From Actinernus sp. WN-2022 (taxonomy: Eukaryota; Cnidaria; Anthozoa; Actiniaria; Actinernidae): a stretch of DNA of 64,000 nucleotides. The DNA lies in NCBI GenBank assembly GCA_030867875.1, contig JAOWCC010000758.1, forward strand, positions 1 to 64,000, in the 5' to 3' direction. A program made the translations under genes and the position numbers. The notes below the pieces were generated by a model. It did not search any database. It saw only the letters and a program-made list of their open reading frames with translations, and was not told the origin of the DNA. Numbering within the stretch: the first letter of the stretch is position 1; each line of letters begins with the position of its first letter. Below are positions 63,201 to 64,000 of this stretch, in pieces.

Positions 63201-64000
63201 AGGCACACAAGATCTACGCTGTTTCCACAAAAGGAGCCCTAGAACCTAAAACCCCCTTTTGTGAAAACATGCTAGATCTTGTGTGCCTTTAGCTTTAAAA
63301 GCCAGTAACTCGTGTTTTTGCCGTTTTCTTGAAACGGCAAATGACAGTTGAAGACTTTAATGGCCTTTCTATCCCATAATTTACTTGTGTGAGATCTATC
63401 CCATAATTTCTTTATTTGAGACCTAGAGGTTATGCTTAGGTTAGAAAAAGGCCATTTTCTGGTATTGTTACTCAAAATACAGGAAACTTCCATCCATTAA
63501 ACGCAATCTACATGAAGAGAACGTTGTATTGCCGTATAGTGCATCGAAATCCATTGAAAGCTCGAGAAATGGCGCCACTTTGAAGATATTAGGGTACACA
63601 AGTAACTTTGAGAGATTAAGGTTAGGTTACAAAAAAACACATTTTCGGATTTTCTACTCCAAATAGGGCAAAACTGGCACGCCAGTCTGAAAGTACAGGA
63701 AGAGGCCGTTGTATTGCCGTATAGTGCATCGAAATCCATTAAAAGGTCGAGAAATGGCGCCACTTTGAAATTTAGGTTACACAAGTAAATTAATGCGTAC
63801 TTGTTGGCTTTAAAAGCCAGTAACTCACTTTTCAACGTTTTGATCCCAAAAATGCACCTTTTTTCTCAGACCTAGTGGAAAATGTACATCTTTCACTAAG
63901 CAAATCGTTGCGCCATACGTCAGGCAAAGTTGGTTTTTCGCGAAATTTTTTGAACTACTCCTCCCCACCCCACACCACCCTCATAAAATACCTACAGATC
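54250..64000. repeat. 894-bp satellite array, right segment
   Basis: Continuation of the same array after the inserted element. Eleven marker copies run from 54557 to 63497 at exactly 894-bp steps, in the same orientation and phase as the left segment. Removing 598 bp (element plus one target-site copy) restores the unit spacing exactly. This shows that the element landed in a pre-existing array rather than forming its edge. I noticed no variant unit in this segment. The array continues past base 64000. Confidence 0.98.

Noticed and set aside
1..64000. CRISPR array or bacterial repeat region
   Set aside because: The period is 894 bp with no short repeat and unique-spacer alternation, and no cas-like or other bacterial genes are present.
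1..64000. rRNA, tRNA or histone-type tandem gene cluster
   Set aside because: No rRNA-like or tRNA-like segment and no conserved protein is recognisable in the 894-bp unit.

Overview
This window is almost entirely one tandem array of satellite DNA, which points to a eukaryotic nuclear genome. I see no gene on either strand. The unit is 894 bp and every copy lies head-to-tail in the same orientation. A fixed marker recurs 71 times at 894-bp spacing, with only a few length exceptions. The array runs off both ends of the window. The lineage cannot be fixed from the sequence. The interrupting non-autonomous transposon looks like those of marine invertebrates such as cnidarians, but that is a low-confidence impression.

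The unit has its own architecture. With the phase set at base 101, it opens with a 127-bp arm (101-227). This is followed by a 27-bp tandem duplication (216-269), two diverged direct subrepeats (cores 355-451 and 540-634), a C-rich tract (805-828) and a 128-bp arm (847-974) that is inverted relative to the first at about 89% identity. A 20-bp spacer (975-994) then leads to the next unit. Each unit therefore resembles an 874-bp element with long terminal inverted repeats, repeated in tandem; equivalently, each unit junction is a long hairpin with a 20-base loop. The satellite may derive from a non-autonomous DNA transposon.

Layout: 1-53655 is satellite and 53656-54249 is a 594-bp MITE-like element. 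The element has about 22-bp terminal inverted repeats, a probable TTAA target duplication and an internal pair of 81-bp inverted arms that are about 98% identical. 54250-64000 is satellite again. Sequence variation is sparse and clustered. There are two small indels in neighbouring units near 2.6-2.9 kb. A dense patch between 20.48 and 24.34 kb holds eight one-base homopolymer contractions, a one-base insertion, a 15-bp deletion and three substitutions. Elsewhere there is a single substitution at 34731 and one substitution shared by two adjacent units (48839 and 49733).

The short open frames that recur in every unit are not treated as genes. Their main reason for rejection is that one of them reads the same duplicated DNA in two different frames. 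I compared copies by eye, with most weight on unit spacing and the recurrent frames, so isolated substitutions outside those frames may have been missed.
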